Shown piece by piece: positions 34,368-43,734 of a stretch of 64,000 nt of DNA. The position numbers and the translations under genes are program-made. The notes under the pieces are model-generated. The model had not been told where the DNA came from. It saw only the letters and a list, made by a program, of their open reading frames with translations, and did not search any database. Source of the stretch: JAADIV01 sp964439085 (GTDB lineage: Bacteria; Desulfobacterota; Desulfobulbia; Desulfobulbales; VMSU01); NCBI GenBank assembly GCA_964439085.1, contig CAYTNB010000001.1, forward strand, positions 1-64,000, given 5' to 3'. The number at the start of each line of letters is the position of its first letter. Within the stretch, counting starts at the first letter, position 1.

Positions 34368-36564
34368 GTGAAGAACAATCGGCTTCGGGACACGAATCAG
34401 GGCAGTATTTTACTGGTGATGGTAATACTTTTGGCTTTGTTGGCTGGTTTTGCCCTTACCTTTATTAAGGCCCCCAATAAGCTGCCGCAGATAAGGCATG
34501 ATCGTAACGCTCTAGCTACAGCAGATCAGCAGCTCCGCAGTTTTATGGCCTTCAATGGCCGCCTTCCTTGTCCGGATACCACTGGTGATGGTCGTGAAAA
34601 TTGTGGTGCAGCCATCTCGAAGGGTAATTTGCCTTATCTGACCTTGGGACTGAAGGAGTCGGGGTACGGAGCCGGGGATGTTGCCTTGCAGTATGGATTG
34701 TACCGCAAGGCTGACGATACGGAGGTTAACCATGATAGTCCCTTTGGGCCCACAGGGCCCGTTGATTTCTTGAGTCCCTTGGGCTCCTGGGATCCCCTGG
34801 GATGGTTCACTTACACTGTTACTACCTATGCGAATGATGCCGACCTGGGCGTTTTAAAAAATCGCTATGAACCAACGACGGCCGATAGTCTACAAATGAA
34901 TACTGCCAATCAAAACACGGTTGATCTTTGTTTGGCGTTGCAGAATGGTGCCGGGGCGGCAACAGATAGCAACTACACCTACGTCCAATCAACGGCAGCA
35001 GGAACGTATAATGTCGCCTATGCGATTGCGGCAGCAGGTTATGGGGATAATGATAACCAGAACGGCCTGTTTGACGGCCTGAATGGCTCTTCTGCCGTTG
35101 GCTTTAATAGTCCTGATATGCCAATCTCGGTTAACTACGATGACCAGGTACTCAGCCGCTCCTTTACCGATCTCCAAAATGATATGCAGTGTGACGTGGT
35201 CATTAACTCGCTTAATTTAATGGCCGATGCGGTGCATTCTCAACTTGATGTAGCTTCCCAGTCGGCAGGTATAAAAGTAGCGACCATTGTCGGGGCGGGA
35301 CTGGCTGGGACGGCAGTATTAATAAATACCTACGACTTTGTCCTGTCGGTTGTTNNNNNNNNNNGCTGCGGCGGCAACTGCGGCACTGACGGCGGCAACG
35401 GCGGCTGAAACGGCGGCAATTGCCGCCTGCGTAGTAGCCGTTGGCTGTCCGGAAGTTCCGATTATGGCGGCGGCAGTGGTGGCGGCAGTGGCGGCTGAGG
35501 TTGCAAGTGATGTAGCAGTGATTGCAAGTTCTGCCGCAGTCTTGGCACAGGTAACTGCAACCTTGGCTTATACGGCTATTGCCGTTGCTGCCAATATTGT
35601 TTTGCCGGCAACGGATAAAATGGATCTGAGTAGCTCTATCACTCAAATGACCCAATCGCTCAACAAAGCAAAGGCGGATTTGGCTGCTGCGAAAACGGCG
35701 GCAATCTCTCGCAGAGCTACAGCGAAGCAGGATTTTACGGATGCGGATAACACCTTTACTTCGATTAGTACATATGCCAAGGCCCATGATGACCCGAGTG
35801 CCACGACCGAACCCCAGGTAATTGCTAAAACCCGGGCTGTCTTCGATGCCAAGGATGCTGAGACTGCCGCCAAAAAGACTTATGATGCTAAAGCTGCCGC
35901 CTGGAAGTTGTTGCAAAAACAGTGTGATGCCATCACCAACCCTGGTGGTACGGCAGCCCAGTGTGATGCCGCATATAATAACTGGCAGGCCAAAAGACAA
36001 AGCTGTTACGCAATTAGTCCTCCTGACCCTGATGCCCAGGTTTGTAAGGACATGAAAACCGCCTGGAAGACACGGCTGTCGATGTGCGGCAATCCTGGTA
36101 CTGGTACCGAATGTGCTGATGCCGCTAACGCAAAATCTGAGGCAGATCAGGCAAAAGCCAACCTGGACGCCAAATCGGCCCTTGTTGCAGCGGCTGAAAA
36201 TGACGCCAAGACAGCGGCGGATAATTACCTGGTTTACGACTCCGGGAACCAGACTTGTTCCGTAGTCGCAAATTGTACCCTGCCGATCTTGGTTCAACGG
36301 GCCATTGATCAGTACACAAAGGCAATAAAAGATGATGCGATTGCCTCAGCTAAAGAAAAAGAAGTTGCTAACCTGACCCAGCAGGTTACTGATATTACTA
36401 ATTCCCTGGCCGTCTTGAACTGCATGCAGCAGGATAAATTTTATGATTCAACAAACGGTACTTGCGTGGATCAGCCGACTAACGGCTCGACATCAGTCAT
36501 TTCGTTTGCCACCGGTGCCGGGAGTATTCTTAAGCAGGCCGACAGTCTGGGGACAACGCAATGA
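34368..36564 (+). CDS. Very large family 2 pilin-like protein with Ala-rich and coiled-coil tail, interrupted by an assembly gap
   Basis: The frame before the Ns (34368-35354, 329 codons) encodes a PilX-like prepilin start (NQG|SILLVMVILLALLAGFALTF). The family 2 core follows: LPCPDTTGDGRENC, LPYLTLGL, a DNDNQNGLFDG loop and YDDQVLSRSFTDLQNDMQC. The frame after the gap (35365-36564, 399 aa) has no start of its own and begins with an Ala-rich helix, then a Lys/Ala coiled-coil region with ten or so Cys. The simplest reading is one gene of at least about 730 aa, with a true gap length that is a multiple of three rather than 10. GTG 34368 gives a short prepilin leader, better than the upstream TTG inside mshG. 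Confidence 0.7.
35355..35364. other. Assembly gap (10 N)
   Basis: Ten undetermined bases lie exactly where GCG/GCA alanine codon runs begin, so the repeat probably broke the assembly. The two flanking reading frames fit one protein only if the real gap differs from 10 bp. Confidence 0.98.
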
Positions 36565-37718
36565 CCAGCCGTGGGCAAAGGGGATTTAGTCTAATCGAGC
36601 TTGCCATTGCGCTTGTGGTGATCGGTATTATAGCGGCGGCCTTACCCGGAATTTTTCCATCCTTGCGGCATCTTATTTTTAAGCAGGCTGATCAGCAGGC
36701 CTTGAATACGGCTAGTGACGCCTTGCTTGGCTTCATTTCGGCCAATTCCCGCCTGCCATGCCCGGATGGCAATATTGACGGCCAGGAAGACTGTATGAAT
36801 ATCGGTAATCTTAGGATGACCGGTGAACTTCCTTATCGTACCCTGGGGCTTTCAGGGCCGGTTCGTAATTCTTATGGTCAAAGGCTGGCCTATGCGGTTT
36901 ATCGCAATAGTAATACCATAACGACTTTGGATGCGGATCTTGCCGCCGCCAAAAATCGTTTTGAGCCTTATTTGCCGAACGGTACGACGGCGGGTCATAC
37001 AAATGGCCTGGATTTCTGTCAGGCATTGCGGAACGCCGCCCGGACGGCAGGTTCTAATTTTTTCCCCTATGTTGGCAGTGCTGCGGCACCAATAAATCAG
37101 GCCTTTATTTTAGCCGATCCCGGTGCGGCTAATGCCGATGGTGTGGGTGGCCAGTTTGATGGCGCTAATACCGGTTTAGGTTTTGAACTCCCCGGCAAGG
37201 CGTTCACTCGATTGTATGACGATCAGGTAAAGTCTATTGGTTTTAATCGTTTGGCTGCAGAGCTAAATTGTCCAGCGGAGATGGCCAAGGTTAACGGGAT
37301 GGCCCGTACCGCTTATGCGGCTGATGATATAAGCAAACTGCAAAATTTTTATTATGATTTCAGGGAATTTGATGTTCTGGTCAATTCCGACAACCTGTTA
37401 ATGGCTACCTTTAAGGTAACTCTTGCCGCCGTCAATAGCGGCATAGTGATAGCGCAGGATGTGACGGCGGTTGCCTTTGATCTGGTGACCGCCAGTGTTT
37501 CAGTTGCAGCAACCATAATACCTGCCGTGATAGCCGCAGCGGCATGTATTGCCGATGATATTGCTGCGGGCTTGGCCGAGGCGCAAGCGATTCAGGCATT
37601 TGCTACGGCTGTGAGCCAGGCCGCCGATGCCCACACAGCCAAGAACAATGCCGATGCATTTGCGGCGGCCCAATTATCTGCGGCACAGGCTGCTGATGGT
37701 AAGGGGTTACTGCAATGA
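36561..37718 (+). CDS. Family 2 pilin-like protein with Ala-rich C-terminal tail
   Basis: The 385-aa prepilin has the class III signal QRG|FSLIELAIALVVIGIIAAA. Core motifs are LPCPDGNIDGQEDC, LPYRTLGL, YAVYRNSN, DADLAAAKNR, the ADGVGGQFDGAN loop and YDDQVKSIGFNRLAAELNC. After residue about 275 the chain becomes a long Ala/Val-rich hydrophobic helical region (VTASVSVAATIIPAVIAAAA), ending in an Ala/Asp/Gln helix. Start and stop overlap both neighbours by ATGA, so the four 3' pilin genes are translationally linked. The tail is long enough to be membrane-embedded or to self-associate. Confidence 0.85.
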   Translation: MTSRGQRGFSLIELAIALVVIGIIAAALPGIFPSLRHLIFKQADQQALNTASDALLGFISANSRLPCPDGNIDGQEDCMNIGNLRMTGELPYRTLGLSGPVRNSYGQRLAYAVYRNSNTITTLDADLAAAKNRFEPYLPNGTTAGHTNGLDFCQALRNAARTAGSNFFPYVGSAAAPINQAFILADPGAANADGVGGQFDGANTGLGFELPGKAFTRLYDDQVKSIGFNRLAAELNCPAEMAKVNGMARTAYAADDISKLQNFYYDFREFDVLVNSDNLLMATFKVTLAAVNSGIVIAQDVTAVAFDLVTASVSVAATIIPAVIAAAACIADDIAAGLAEAQAIQAFATAVSQAADAHTAKNNADAFAAAQLSAAQAADGKGLLQ

Positions 37719-38884
37719 AGTCATCGCAGAGAGGGTATTCCATTATTGAACTCTCGGTTAGTATTGTCATTCTGGGCTTGATTATCTCGGCTATTCTGGG
37801 CTTGTATGCCCATCTGGAGGAGAAATATCGCCATATTGACCTGGTGCAATCTACCCAGGAAGCGAATGAAGCTATTTGGGGGTTCATATTTTCTAAAGGC
37901 CGCCTGCCTTGTCCTTCTGGAGATAATGGCGGTTTCGAGGATTGTACAATTGCCAAAGGCTTCCTGCCATACAAAGCCTTGGGTATGCCCGCCCAGATTA
38001 GAAATTCGACCGGCTTGGCCTTGCGTTATGCTGTTTATTTAAAGGTTGATTCCACCATAATGAGGGATGCGGAATTAGATGTTTTAAAAGACCGCTATCG
38101 TCCCTTTGTTGCTGAGGGTTCACCGCCAGTCGGTCAGGAACTGATTCTTGGTAATACTAATAATCTTGATTTTTGTCAGGCCCTTGATACGGCGGCTCAT
38201 GCCTCGGATGATGCAACTCTTGTCCATGTCGGTAGTGGTGCTAATCTCGAACATGTTGCCTACATATTGCTTGATCCTGGTGCTGGTGATGCCAATGGCA
38301 ACGGCAATAGCCTGGAAGGGCTGGATGCAACTGCTGATTTGGCCTTTGACCGGCCGAATCGGCCATCAAATTTTGTTGATGATGACCGGGTGTTTGTTAC
38401 ATATTTTAATCAATTGTGGGAGAAAATTGGTTGCAGCAATGTTATTTCACCAGCGGGACATGCCCATCCTAATACTGCGACCAGTGCCGCTATTATGCAG
38501 CAATCACTAGCGGATTATCAAAAGCAATTGGATCTGAATGCCGCCATTGCGGCTGCTGATATTCTGGCGGCGCTCGCCTCACAAGCCAGTGCGGGGGCAG
38601 GTCTGGCAAATGCTACCTCGGCCACCTTGACAGCACTCTCAGAGGCCTTAATCTCTCAGGGTGCTACAAGTGGCCTGATTGCGGCGGGTGCGGCGGCTGT
38701 GGTCGCAAATACGGCTGCTGTGGCGGCGGCTGGTGTCGCCGTGGCTCTGGCAACTGCCAATGAGCTAATAGTAGCGGCAACGGCTATTGCGGTAATTCCC
38801 CTGGTTAATCGCATAAATTCTTTGTCAGCTACAATTCTGGCCAACGCCAAGGCGGCTGATGCAGCTGGAATATTTGTTAAATAA
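37715..38884 (+). CDS. Family 2 pilin-like protein with Ala-rich C-terminal tail
   Basis: The 389-aa prepilin has the class III signal QRG|YSIIELSVSIVILGLIISAI. Core motifs: LPCPSGDNGGFEDC, LPYKALGM, YAVYLKVD, DAELDVLKDRY, the DANGNGNSLEGLD loop and DDDRVFVTYFNQLWEKIGC. From residue about 260 to the end the sequence is almost entirely Ala-rich (for example AAGAAAVVANTAAVAAAGVA), with predicted long helices and two or three stretches hydrophobic enough to cross a membrane. It overlaps the previous gene by ATGA and is followed after 14 bp by a family 1 pilin gene. Confidence 0.85.
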   Translation: MKSSQRGYSIIELSVSIVILGLIISAILGLYAHLEEKYRHIDLVQSTQEANEAIWGFIFSKGRLPCPSGDNGGFEDCTIAKGFLPYKALGMPAQIRNSTGLALRYAVYLKVDSTIMRDAELDVLKDRYRPFVAEGSPPVGQELILGNTNNLDFCQALDTAAHASDDATLVHVGSGANLEHVAYILLDPGAGDANGNGNSLEGLDATADLAFDRPNRPSNFVDDDRVFVTYFNQLWEKIGCSNVISPAGHAHPNTATSAAIMQQSLADYQKQLDLNAAIAAADILAALASQASAGAGLANATSATLTALSEALISQGATSGLIAAGAAAVVANTAAVAAAGVAVALATANELIVAATAIAVIPLVNRINSLSATILANAKAADAAGIFVK

Positions 38885-38898
38885 AAAGTGGGATACAG

Positions 38899-39612
38899 AT
38901 GCTAAAATTAACCAGAAAAATAGTTCGGCAGCGTAATTCTGGCCAGGAAGGCTTTACCCTGGTGGAACTTTCAATCGTTTTGGTGGTGGTCGGCCTGATA
39001 CTAGCGGCGGTTTCTATAGGTAAAGACTTGCAACGCAACGCAGTCTATCAACGTTTAAGCTCATCATTTGTGCAGGGTTGGGCGGTTGCCTATAGTAGTT
39101 ATTTTGATCGTACTGGAATTGTGCTTGGTGATAATCCGGCCATCCCCACTCTTAAGGTTAACCGGGGTGCCGGGGAATTATGCGGTGCGCCCTTGCAGAC
39201 ATTCATGGATGCCGCTGGTGTTGCCATGCCCGAAGGGCGGGCCGAGGGCAGTGAGGATCGTTATAACTACCTGGATTCAAACGGCAACCCGCAAGAGGTG
39301 CAGGTATGTTTTAATAATGTTAGCTGGTCGGTGCCGGGTGCCGCACCCGGCACCTACGTCACGAGATCCAAAAACGTCATGGTCTTAAAATCCCTGACCC
39401 CCGATCTGGCCCGTTATTTGGACGGCCAGGTCGATGGTAAATCTGATGCCCGATTTGGCCTGCTGCGAGAAAATTCTCAGGCGGCTGTTACTAGCGGAAA
39501 TGCAACTGCTTGGAGCATCGATAACCGGATGGCTTACGGCTCGACCACGGTAACAAATCGAGATGAATCTCAGATCGCCGTGGTAACCGCATATTACCTT
39601 ATGAACCCGTAA
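38899..39612 (+). CDS. Type IV pilin-like protein (family 1, copy 3)
   Basis: The 237-aa paralogue of the two pilins that open the cluster closes it. Class III signal QEG|FTLVELSIVLVVVGLILAAV. The family block is clear: GKDLQRNAVYQRL, RTGIVLGDN, MPEGRAEGSEDRYNYLDSNG, SLTPDLARYLDGQVDGK and a C-terminal RDESQIAVVTAYYLMNP close to that of copy 1. It is shorter in the central variable region. The stop lies 7 bp before the end of the convergent PhoR-like gene, and a strong shared hairpin follows. Confidence 0.9.
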   Translation: MLKLTRKIVRQRNSGQEGFTLVELSIVLVVVGLILAAVSIGKDLQRNAVYQRLSSSFVQGWAVAYSSYFDRTGIVLGDNPAIPTLKVNRGAGELCGAPLQTFMDAAGVAMPEGRAEGSEDRYNYLDSNGNPQEVQVCFNNVSWSVPGAAPGTYVTRSKNVMVLKSLTPDLARYLDGQVDGKSDARFGLLRENSQAAVTSGNATAWSIDNRMAYGSTTVTNRDESQIAVVTAYYLMNP

Positions 39613-39619
39613 AATTGTT

Positions 39620-41419
39620 CTAGCAGGGAAGCACAATTATGAAGGTGCTTCCCTGGCCAATGCTGCTTTCTACCCGCACCCTGCCATGGTGAAGCTGGAC
39701 AATATGCTTCACTATGGCAAGTCCCAAACCCGTACCGCCCTGCTCCGACTTGCGGCTGCGGGCCTTGTCACAACGGTAAAATCTCTCAAATATACGGGGA
39801 AGATGTTCCTGGGCTATTCCGGGGCCATGATCCCTGATCGTAATTTCCACTTCTTTGCCACCATCTGATTCACGCAATTCGCAATTTATTTCAACCTGGC
39901 TGTTGTTTTCGCTGTATTTGATGGCGTTGGTAAGTAAATTAACCACGGCCTGTTCCAGCAGTGAGGAGTCCATATTTGCAGTAAGCCTGGCCGCACAGTT
40001 TGTAATTATGGTAATTCCATTTTGGTTGGCCTTCGCAGAGCATGCCTGTTTAGAGGCCGTTACCACGCTCAAGAGCTGGCCTGGGGCCAGGGCAATTTCG
40101 GAATTTTCTGTCTCTTGCTCCAGTCTTGCCAGCTCCAGCAAATCCTCGACAATGGCCTGTAAACGGTCGGATTGTTTTATGATGGTTTTCAGGAATTCTT
40201 TGCTTTGCTTCGGGTCTTCTTCGATGATTTCCACGACAGTTTCTGAATAACCCTTGATGGAGGTGAGCGGCGTCATCAGCTCGTGGGAGACATTCGCAAC
40301 AAAGTCACGGCGCATATTCTCAAGACGCTTTATTTTTGTTACATCATTAAAAACCAGCACAGCCCCAAGATTTGTATTTCCTTCACGAAGAGAGGCGGCG
40401 CTGCCCTGTAAGAAATGTTCGTTGCCAGCCCTGTTTAAGGAAATTATTCCCGAAATTGGTTTATGGCTCTCCAAACACTCTTCGAGCAGGCGGTTTAATT
40501 TAAGGTTGCGAACAAGGCTTTGGATGTTTTTCCCTTCGGCTTTGTAAGTTGGAATACCGAATAAACGGCTGGCGGCGGCATTTATGGTTACGATGTTTTG
40601 TTCTTGATCAACAACCATTACCGCCTCTACCATTGAATTTAGAATAGTCTGCAGTTCATTACGCTGACGAATTATGGTATTAAGGCGGTTTTGGATCTGC
40701 TTGGCCATGCGGTTCATGGCACTAGAAAGGGCTGCTATCTCCGATGAAAGTGGAGAGGAGGTAAATGGAAAAGAAAAATCTCCCTGGGCGAATCTCTCTG
40801 CCTGTTTTTTAAGTTCTTCTAATGGTCTGCTGAGGCGGCGTGAAACAATTGTAAAAAGAAGGGCTGCCAGCATGGAAATCAGGACAGCGCCAACTAAAAT
40901 GTTCTTTCTAATACTGTGAAGTTGTTGGTCTATTGCCAAGATTGGCATGGAGGTTCGCAGAATGTAGATAGCCTCTCGGTTATTATTTTTATAATTCATG
41001 GGTAGGGCTACATATAGCATCTTGGTGCCGATAGTCGCACTCCAGCGCTGAGCCTTGCCAATTTGTCCGTGCAGGGCCAGTTTAACCTCGGGGCGATTAC
41101 TGTGATTATCCATGTTGGCGGGGTATTCTTCTGAGTCAGCTATCACCGTTCCAGAGGACTTGATAACTGTAATTCTGACTTTAGATTTCTGGCCGATACG
41201 GCGGCATAAACTGTTAAGCTCAGATTCTGTACCAGCCGTCATCATGTTGGTTATCTGAGGGGATATAAGGTGGATGCTACTGGTGAGATCGGAGGTCAGG
41301 CTGTTTATGCAAAATTGCCGGGTGGTTGCCTCGCTGTACCATATTACAGCCAAGAGTGCCATAATGGTCACCAATAGATTTGTTGGTATGATATGCCAAA
41401 AAAGTTTTCTGGTTCGCAT
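39620..41419 (-). CDS. PhoR/VicK-like sensor histidine kinase
   Basis: The 599-aa membrane kinase has a first helix (about 10-30), a periplasmic sensor domain, a second helix (about 172-190) and HAMP (about 192-245: RRLSRPLEELKKQAERFAQG). A PAS domain follows (about 255-365: AVMVVDQEQNIVTINAAASR), then HisKA with the H-box NVSHELMTPLTSIKGYSE and a HATPase domain (LLTNAIKYSENN, DHGPGIAQEHLPRIFERFYR, GGTGLGLAIVKHI). The ATG is 2 bp after the regulator stop, so the two form one operon. The order of regulator then kinase and the domain set match PhoB-PhoR, but no phosphate genes are nearby to confirm it. Confidence 0.93.
   Translation of the reverse strand: MRTRKLFWHIIPTNLLVTIMALLAVIWYSEATTRQFCINSLTSDLTSSIHLISPQITNMMTAGTESELNSLCRRIGQKSKVRITVIKSSGTVIADSEEYPANMDNHSNRPEVKLALHGQIGKAQRWSATIGTKMLYVALPMNYKNNNREAIYILRTSMPILAIDQQLHSIRKNILVGAVLISMLAALLFTIVSRRLSRPLEELKKQAERFAQGDFSFPFTSSPLSSEIAALSSAMNRMAKQIQNRLNTIIRQRNELQTILNSMVEAVMVVDQEQNIVTINAAASRLFGIPTYKAEGKNIQSLVRNLKLNRLLEECLESHKPISGIISLNRAGNEHFLQGSAASLREGNTNLGAVLVFNDVTKIKRLENMRRDFVANVSHELMTPLTSIKGYSETVVEIIEEDPKQSKEFLKTIIKQSDRLQAIVEDLLELARLEQETENSEIALAPGQLLSVVTASKQACSAKANQNGITIITNCAARLTANMDSSLLEQAVVNLLTNAIKYSENNSQVEINCELRESDGGKEVEITIRDHGPGIAQEHLPRIFERFYRCDKARSRKSEQGGTGLGLAIVKHIVQLHHGRVRVESSIGQGSTFIIVLPC
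39624..39655. terminator. Perfect hairpin between convergent pilin and kinase genes
   Basis: CAGGGAAGCAC (39624-39634) and GTGCTTCCCTG (39645-39655) form an 11-bp stem with a 10-nt loop. It follows the pilin stop by 11 bp and overlaps the last kinase codons. It is a likely 3'-end structure for the pilus operon, although no T-run follows. Confidence 0.65.
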
Positions 41420-41421
41420 TA

Positions 41422-42120
41422 TTAAGCCTTACAACGATAGCCGATGCCGCGTACTGTTTCTATATTTCCCCCGGCGTTCTGTAATTTTTTTCGGAGGCTG
41501 AAAACCTGCACATCGATCATGCGGGGGGTAACAAGATAGTCATGGCCGCGGATTGCATCAATGATCTGTTGGCGGCTGTATACCCACCCCGGTCTTTTGG
41601 ATAATAAAACGAGAATGGCAAATTCTGTCGAGGTTAATTTTATTTCATGGCCTTTTACTAATACCTCGTGGCGGCCTGGTATAATCTTAATATCGTTAAT
41701 AGCAATAACCTCATCCTGTTGATCTGTGTTCTCAGAATCAGTTTTGTTACTGCGGCGCAGAACCGATTTGAGGCGAGCCACAAGAACTTTGGGGCTGAAT
41801 GGCTTGGTTATGTAATCGTCAGCACCGTTCTCCAGGCCGTTTATAATCTCTTCTTCTTGCCGTTTGGCGCTCATCATAATGATTGGCAGGCTTGCTTGCT
41901 CGTGCCGTTCTCTAATTTTTTTGCAAACCTCAATGCCGCTAAGACCCGGCAGCATGATGTCAAGCAGGATGCAATCGACTATCTCTTCCTCTAGCCGTTC
42001 CAGGCCGTCCTCGCCGTTATTGGCACATGAAACATTAAAACCAGCTTTGATCAGGTTAAAACTGACTAATTGCTGGATATCTTCGTCATCTTCAATAATC
42101 AGAATATGGTTTTTGCTCAT
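41422..42120 (-). CDS. PhoB-like OmpR-family response regulator
   Basis: The 232-aa regulator has a receiver (LIIEDDEDIQQLVSFNLIKA; Asp in CILLDIMLPGLSG; Lys in YITKPFSPKVL) and a winged-helix domain (VLVKGHEIKLTSTEFAIL, TPRMIDVQVFSLRKKLQ). It is most similar in style to PhoB. It is transcribed away from the polysaccharide locus end, with 273 bp of intergenic DNA upstream. It is co-transcribed with the kinase downstream. Confidence 0.94.
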   Translation of the reverse strand: MSKNHILIIEDDEDIQQLVSFNLIKAGFNVSCANNGEDGLERLEEEIVDCILLDIMLPGLSGIEVCKKIRERHEQASLPIIMMSAKRQEEEIINGLENGADDYITKPFSPKVLVARLKSVLRRSNKTDSENTDQQDEVIAINDIKIIPGRHEVLVKGHEIKLTSTEFAILVLLSKRPGWVYSRQQIIDAIRGHDYLVTPRMIDVQVFSLRKKLQNAGGNIETVRGIGYRCKA

Positions 42121-42393
42121 TTTATTTTTAAAGAGGTAAATGTCTTACTTATCAAAAGTCTTATTCTTCTTTATGTAAGTCGCTGAAATGGTAGCTGGTT
42201 ATAAAAAATGACGGCTAATTTAATTTGTAGCTTATGCTATACCTTCGTCTGATAATGTCTCTACGCTCACTCGGGGGATAGGGCAACGCTGGGTGGTTTA
42301 CGAAGCTTAAAAAATAACATGCCGCTATTATTGCGTTTCAAGCGTATTCGGGAATCGCTGTAGATTTATTAATAATTGCCCAAAAAACTCAGG
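42121..42393 (-). promoter_or_regulatory. Intergenic region upstream of the phoB-like gene
   Basis: These 273 bp lie between the last polysaccharide gene and the regulator. The stretch has no ORF and no obvious repeats. It probably holds the regulator promoter, but no clear box could be assigned. Confidence 0.35.
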
Positions 42394-43584
42394 TCAAAGT
42401 GTTATATTATCATGACCGAATATGGAAGCATATAATCCGGCAATCTGTTTGGTGAAAGACTTTAGTGAAAATTTAGTCTCTACCCTCTTTCTCGCAGCAA
42501 TGCCAAGACTACGACGGAAGACCTCATCACCTAATATTTCACATATTGCCGTTGCCAAAAGGTCATGTTTACCAGGTAGAGTCAAACAACCGGACACTCG
42601 ATCCTCAATTATTTCGAGGGGGCCTCCTGCTTTAGCGGCAATTACAGCTTTACCCATTGACATTGCTTCAATAACCACCAAACCAAAGGGCTCCGGGTCA
42701 GTTGAAGTATGGCAAAAGACATCTAATGCTGCCATAACTTCCGGAATATCATCAAGCCTATATTTCCAGCCAAGAAATTCAACTTGGTTGCTAAGGCCCA
42801 GCTGTCTTGCAAGGTTTTTCATCTCATCTCTATAATTTTCAAAACCACCAGGAGCATCACCAGATATTATAAAATGAGTGTCTGGAAATTGTTGAATGAC
42901 TAAAGCGGCTGCTCGTAAAAAAACATCTAATCCTTTCCATGGATCAAGCCGTCCGACAAAGCCCACTAACTTTGAGTTATCACTAATCCCTAACTCTCTG
43001 CGGATTCGGTCGCCCTTAATATCAGGTAACCATTTTGTCAGATCCATCCCTTCAGTCAAATATGAGATATTTTTGATATTATCAGGCTTGCTGAATAAAG
43101 AATATGCAACGGCCCGTGTCATAACCACAACCTTTTTCGACAAGAGTTTAACCATCATGGCATAAATATCTTTGGCGATTGGAACTTGAGGAGGGATTTC
43201 CCTTATATGCCAGATATGCGGGCAATTAGCCAGTTTTGCCGCCCAAGCTCCATACAAACAATAGAGGGAATTTGTATGGACAAGATCAACTCTATTATCA
43301 AGAATGAATCGTTTAATTTTTAGAATTGTTGGCAGAAAATTAATCAGATATCTCAGCTGATGGGAAGGCGAGAGAGTGGTACGTAGCTGTACCATAGGGA
43401 TTACTTTAACCTCTGCCTCCGAATTTCTTAACATCCCTGCCAGCGGCCCTTCTGCTGGCATCACAACAACAGGTATATATAGATTTTTATCCAAAGAACA
43501 AATCAGGCGGAGTAACGCAATATCAGATCCACCTACTTCGCTGTTAGGCTGAACATACAAAATTTTTTTCTTAAGTTCGCTCAT
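42394..43584 (-). CDS. Family 4 glycosyltransferase
   Basis: The 396-aa GT-B glycosyltransferase has an N-terminal acceptor domain (GGSDIALLRLICSLD). A C-terminal nucleotide-sugar domain follows with VGFVGRLDPWKGLDVFLRA and the E-x7-E motif in EPFGLVVIEAMSMGKAVIA. No membrane segments. It adds a sugar to a lipid-linked polysaccharide repeat at the inner membrane. It is the last gene of the locus in transcription order. AGGAA precedes the ATG. Donor and acceptor cannot be inferred. Confidence 0.9.
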   Translation of the reverse strand: MSELKKKILYVQPNSEVGGSDIALLRLICSLDKNLYIPVVVMPAEGPLAGMLRNSEAEVKVIPMVQLRTTLSPSHQLRYLINFLPTILKIKRFILDNRVDLVHTNSLYCLYGAWAAKLANCPHIWHIREIPPQVPIAKDIYAMMVKLLSKKVVVMTRAVAYSLFSKPDNIKNISYLTEGMDLTKWLPDIKGDRIRRELGISDNSKLVGFVGRLDPWKGLDVFLRAAALVIQQFPDTHFIISGDAPGGFENYRDEMKNLARQLGLSNQVEFLGWKYRLDDIPEVMAALDVFCHTSTDPEPFGLVVIEAMSMGKAVIAAKAGGPLEIIEDRVSGCLTLPGKHDLLATAICEILGDEVFRRSLGIAARKRVETKFSLKSFTKQIAGLYASIFGHDNITL

Positions 43585-43606
43585 TTACAAGATTCCTAAT
43601 CTTAAG

Positions 43607-43620
43607 GTAACTATTCAGGT
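43607..43620 (+). repeat. Intergenic motif GTAACTATTCAGGT, second exact copy
   Basis: Same 14-bp word as 9812-9825. It lies in the 150-bp spacer between the two GT4 genes, just upstream of the last one. Confidence 0.5.
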
Positions 43621-43734
43621 GCAGCCCATATTCAGAGCCTGCGCTTTCCTGCCCATCTTGGTCTTCTCTAATACGATTAGCATGATTCGAAGTCCCAATG
43701 GAAATTTAGAACCCCCAGAATAATTATTCTAAGT

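Noticed and set aside
35212..36297. 361-codon antisense ORF across the N gap
   Set aside because: It results from Ala-codon repeats read backwards (Arg/Cys-rich product) and crosses undetermined bases.
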